A model generated the notes under the pieces. The model saw nothing but the letters and a program-made list of their open reading frames with translations, was not told the DNA's origin and ran no database searches. Positions 6,512 to 8,122 of a DNA stretch of 8,122 nucleotides are shown piece after piece (the first letter of the stretch is position 1; each line of letters begins with the position of its first letter). The position numbers and the translations under genes were made by a program. This DNA is from Actinomycetota bacterium (GTDB lineage Bacteria > Actinomycetota > Actinomycetes > S36-B12 > UBA5976). The stretch lies in assembly GCA_947373075.1 (NCBI GenBank), contig CANBWF010000057.1, positions 1 through 8,122 of the forward strand. The letters run 5' to 3'.

Positions 6512-6546
6512 TCGACTATCCCTTCGCGCTCGACTTCATTGTCGAG
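6511..6546 (-). promoter_or_regulatory. whiB leader with alternative hairpins around the start codon
   Basis: In the minus-strand RNA, CUCGAC (6546-6541) can pair with GUCGAG at 6534-6529 (6-base loop), leaving the AAGGGA ribosome site and start open. It can pair equally well with an identical GUCGAG at 6516-6511, whose last G is the first base of the GUG start codon. That second fold would hide the start codon and place the ribosome site in the loop. The repeated complementary hexamers are seen directly; a regulatory role is inferred. Confidence 0.4.
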
Positions 6547-6551
6547 GTTTT

Positions 6552-6565
6552 GCACTTCAAAGTGC
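6552..6565. repeat. 14-base palindrome upstream of whiB
   Basis: GCACTT-CA-AAGTGC, with 6-base perfect arms and a 2-base centre. The centre is too short for a good RNA loop, which favours a DNA-binding site for a dimeric regulator. It sits between the candidate whiB promoter and the whiB start. No known consensus (Crp/GlxR, MtrA direct repeat) matches. Confidence 0.45.
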
Positions 6566-6581
6566 GTGACCCGATACCTCA

Positions 6582-6611
6582 AGTGTTGACCTTTTCAGGC
6601 GACGTTGTCAA
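6582..6611 (-). promoter_or_regulatory. Candidate whiB promoter
   Basis: A perfect TTGACA on the minus strand (6611-6606), then 18 bases and AACACT (6587-6582), a weak -10. Transcription would begin near 6575 and give a leader of about 65 bases that includes the palindrome and the hairpin region. The -35 is convincing, the -10 is not. Confidence 0.35.
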
Positions 6612-6622
6612 TAGCCAATTTC

Positions 6623-6636
6623 AACAAAAATTTGTT
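6623..6636. repeat. AT-rich palindrome in the whiB-ponA gap
   Basis: AACAAA-AA-TTTGTT, with the same 6-2-6 layout as the palindrome at 6552-6565 but a different sequence. It lies upstream of both candidate promoters in the divergent gap, and may be a regulator site or simply AT-rich promoter DNA. Confidence 0.3.
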
Positions 6637-6647
6637 TACAGTGGCAG

Positions 6648-6676
6648 TTCTCATTTGGTCGTTTACGGCTTACGAT
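6648..6676 (+). promoter_or_regulatory. Candidate ponA promoter giving a near-leaderless mRNA
   Basis: TTCTCA (6648-6653), 17 bases, then TACGAT (6671-6676); each matches the sigma70 consensus at four of six positions. The start point would fall at about 6682-6684, two to four bases before the ATG at 6686. This fits the lack of a good ribosome binding site and the frequent leaderless mRNAs of actinobacteria. Low certainty. Confidence 0.3.
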
Positions 6677-6685
6677 TGAAGCACT

Positions 6686-8122
6686 ATGGCTAAAGAGCGC
6701 AAGCAGGAAACTACCGAGCGTCGCTTTGGTCTGCTTATCAAAATGTCAATATTCATCGGCATTGCTGGGCTTATTGCCGGCGTTGCAGCAATCCCAGTTG
6801 TGGGAACCCTCGGGCTACTAACTCGAAATTCAGCCAATAGTTTTACAAACTTGCCAGCAGACATTTCGGAAGTTCCACTTCCCTTGCAAAACACCATCAC
6901 TGATGCGCAAGGAAATGTGATTGCGACTACGTTCTCGCAAGATCGAATCGAAGTGCAGCTAGACCAGATCTCGCCATTAATGCAAAAGGCGATTATTGAT
7001 ATTGAAGATCAGCGCTTTTACCAACATGCTGGAATCGATATTCGCGGCACACTTCGCGCTCTAATTTCAACAGGCTCGGGTACACAAGTACAAGGTGGAT
7101 CAACAATCACGCAACAGTACGTGAAACAGATATTGTTAGCAGCTGCGCAAACTCCCGAAGAACAGCAAGCAGCAATCGAACCGTCATTAGGTCGAAAGAT
7201 TCGCGAAGCTCGCTACGCAGTTGGGTTAGAAAATAGATTTTCTAAAGAACAGATTCTCCAGGGATACCTCAATATTGCTTACTTCGGCAGTGGTGCATAC
7301 GGTGTTGAAGCCGCAGCTCGGCGATACTTCTCAACGCATGCGAATAAATTGACGGTTACCCAAGCAGCAACACTCGCTGGACTCGTACAAAGCCCATCCA
7401 GATTTGATCCAATTCATTTCCCGGAGGCTGGCCAAACTAGACGCGATGAAGTCATAAACGCCATGCTGCGAAATGGCGACATATCTCAACAGCAGGCTGA
7501 TAGCGCGATTGCCACTTCGATCACCACTGACTTGAAGCCAGCAACAATTCCAAATGGTTGCACAACATCGGCTGCGCCATTTTTCTGTGATTATGTTCAA
7601 ACCGTTTTACGTGACGACCCTGCCTTTGGTGCAACACCAGAAATTCGTGCCCACCTTCTAGATATTGGTGGACTGACTATCAAAACAACTTTGAATCCCA
7701 AGGCACAAAAAGCGGCACAAAAAGCAGTTAACAAATACATTCCAATTAAGGACCCTAGTCAGAAGGCAACATCGATCACCATGATTAGGCCAGGCACCGG
7801 TGAAATAACTGCCATGGCACAAGATCGCCTATGGGGAACTAAAGGTGCTGGGTACACCACAGTTAATTACGGTGCACCAATTGATCACAACGGCACCGTC
7901 GGTTTTCAAGCCGGCTCCACGTTCAAGCCATTCACTATGGCTGCAGCATTAAAGCAGCGAATTAGTCCGTTCAAATATATCAGCTCGCCGCCAGTAAAAA
8001 CTTTTTACAATTTCCGCGACTGTGCAACGGGTGCGCTTCGTGAACCATGGACTGTGCAAAACTCAACGAGCTCCGGCTCATTCAACATGTTGCAAGGCGC
8101 GGCTTATTCGGTAAATACCTAC
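6686..8122 (+). CDS. ponA: Class A penicillin-binding protein (GT51 plus transpeptidase), C-terminus cut by window edge
   Basis: Bifunctional peptidoglycan synthase that polymerises lipid II and cross-links stem peptides outside the membrane. 479 residues are visible. A short basic cytoplasmic tail (1-13) precedes one membrane anchor (about 15-45). The GT51 glycosyltransferase domain (about 65-245) has IEDQRFYQHAGID (106-118, catalytic Glu107), QGGSTITQQYVKQ (136-148), RKIREAR around Glu174 and YLNIAYFGSGAYGVEAAARRYF (194-215). A linker with Cys292 and Cys301 (GCTTS...FFCDYV), a pair typical of actinobacterial homologues, leads to the transpeptidase domain. That domain shows the SxxK motif STFK (411-414, nucleophile Ser411) and the SxN motif SVN (475-477) at the very end of the window; KTG lies beyond. 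Divergence from a whiB4-type gene fits mycobacterial ponA2 and Streptomyces counterparts. ATG at 6686 is the natural start before the basic tail. Whether a PASTA domain follows cannot be seen. Confidence 0.96.
   Translation, partial: MAKERKQETTERRFGLLIKMSIFIGIAGLIAGVAAIPVVGTLGLLTRNSANSFTNLPADISEVPLPLQNTITDAQGNVIATTFSQDRIEVQLDQISPLMQKAIIDIEDQRFYQHAGIDIRGTLRALISTGSGTQVQGGSTITQQYVKQILLAAAQTPEEQQAAIEPSLGRKIREARYAVGLENRFSKEQILQGYLNIAYFGSGAYGVEAAARRYFSTHANKLTVTQAATLAGLVQSPSRFDPIHFPEAGQTRRDEVINAMLRNGDISQQQADSAIATSITTDLKPATIPNGCTTSAAPFFCDYVQTVLRDDPAFGATPEIRAHLLDIGGLTIKTTLNPKAQKAAQKAVNKYIPIKDPSQKATSITMIRPGTGEITAMAQDRLWGTKGAGYTTVNYGAPIDHNGTVGFQAGSTFKPFTMAAALKQRISPFKYISSPPVKTFYNFRDCATGALREPWTVQNSTSSGSFNMLQGAAYSVNTY
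7702..7725 (+). repeat. Perfect tandem 12-base repeat inside ponA
   Basis: GGCACAAAAAGC occurs twice head to tail and encodes an Ala-Gln-Lys-Ala repeat at about residues 339-346 of the PBP. The unit is four codons, so gain or loss would keep the frame. Related sequences often read like this in the same helix, so it may be ancestral rather than a recent duplication. Confidence 0.6.

Noticed and set aside
6350..6693. Two plus-strand open frames over whiB and the whiB-ponA gap
   Set aside because: They overlap the conserved WhiB cysteine region in antisense, and one runs into ponA; Cys-rich content simply mirrors the opposite strand.
7331..7600. Minus-strand open frame inside ponA
   Set aside because: It sits inside the conserved end of the GT51 domain and the linker of the PBP, with no domain of its own.

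Overview
The window is about 8.1 kb of densely packed core chromosome, with G+C in the mid-40s per cent by eye. It has seven minus-strand genes and part of an eighth running leftward, and one divergent plus-strand gene at the right end. Gene content and order point clearly to an actinobacterium: a WhiB4/WblA-type iron-sulphur regulator divergent from a class A penicillin-binding protein, then RidA, a GlxR/Crp-type cAMP receptor, endonuclease III, a TlpA-like thioredoxin, a MarP-like membrane protein, acetyl-CoA synthetase and NhaA. As I recall it, the Mycobacterium tuberculosis region Rv3667-Rv3682 (acs ... marP, NUDIX, thioredoxin, nth, crp, MBL-fold gene, ridA, ATPase pair, whiB4, ponA2) has nearly the same order. 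Low G+C together with very short intergenic gaps suggests a streamlined freshwater actinobacterium such as the acI/Nanopelagicales group. That placement is an inference.

Layout on the minus strand, in order of transcription: whiB (6511-6197), ridA (6148-5681), crp (5589-4915), nth (4896-4171), a thioredoxin lipoprotein (4171-3635), a CvpA-like membrane protein (3624-3097), acs (3048-1087) and nhaA (1026 to beyond position 1). Gaps from crp downward are 18, -1, 10, 48 and 60 bases, so one long crp-nth-tlpA-cvpA-acs-nhaA transcript is plausible. The candidate crp promoter lies in the 91-base gap after ridA. On the plus strand, ponA runs from 6686 past the window end. The 174-base whiB-ponA gap is the longest non-coding stretch and is rich in short perfect palindromes.

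Functionally the region combines cell-wall synthesis (ponA), redox sensing (whiB), metabolite damage control (ridA), global carbon control (crp), base excision repair (nth), extracytoplasmic thiol chemistry (tlpA-like), acetate activation (acs, a known Crp/GlxR-class target in other actinobacteria) and Na+/H+ homeostasis (nhaA).

No mobile element, CRISPR array, tRNA or rRNA is visible, and I see no wholly new multigene system. The most notable points are: an NhaA that has lost both partners of the family's Asp-Lys pair (Asn-Asp instead of Asp-Asp, and Gln instead of Lys); a MarP-locus protein that keeps the membrane domain and stalk but has no protease domain; a whiB leader in which one RNA arm can pair with either of two identical partners, one overlapping the start codon; and several perfect dyads at promoter positions.
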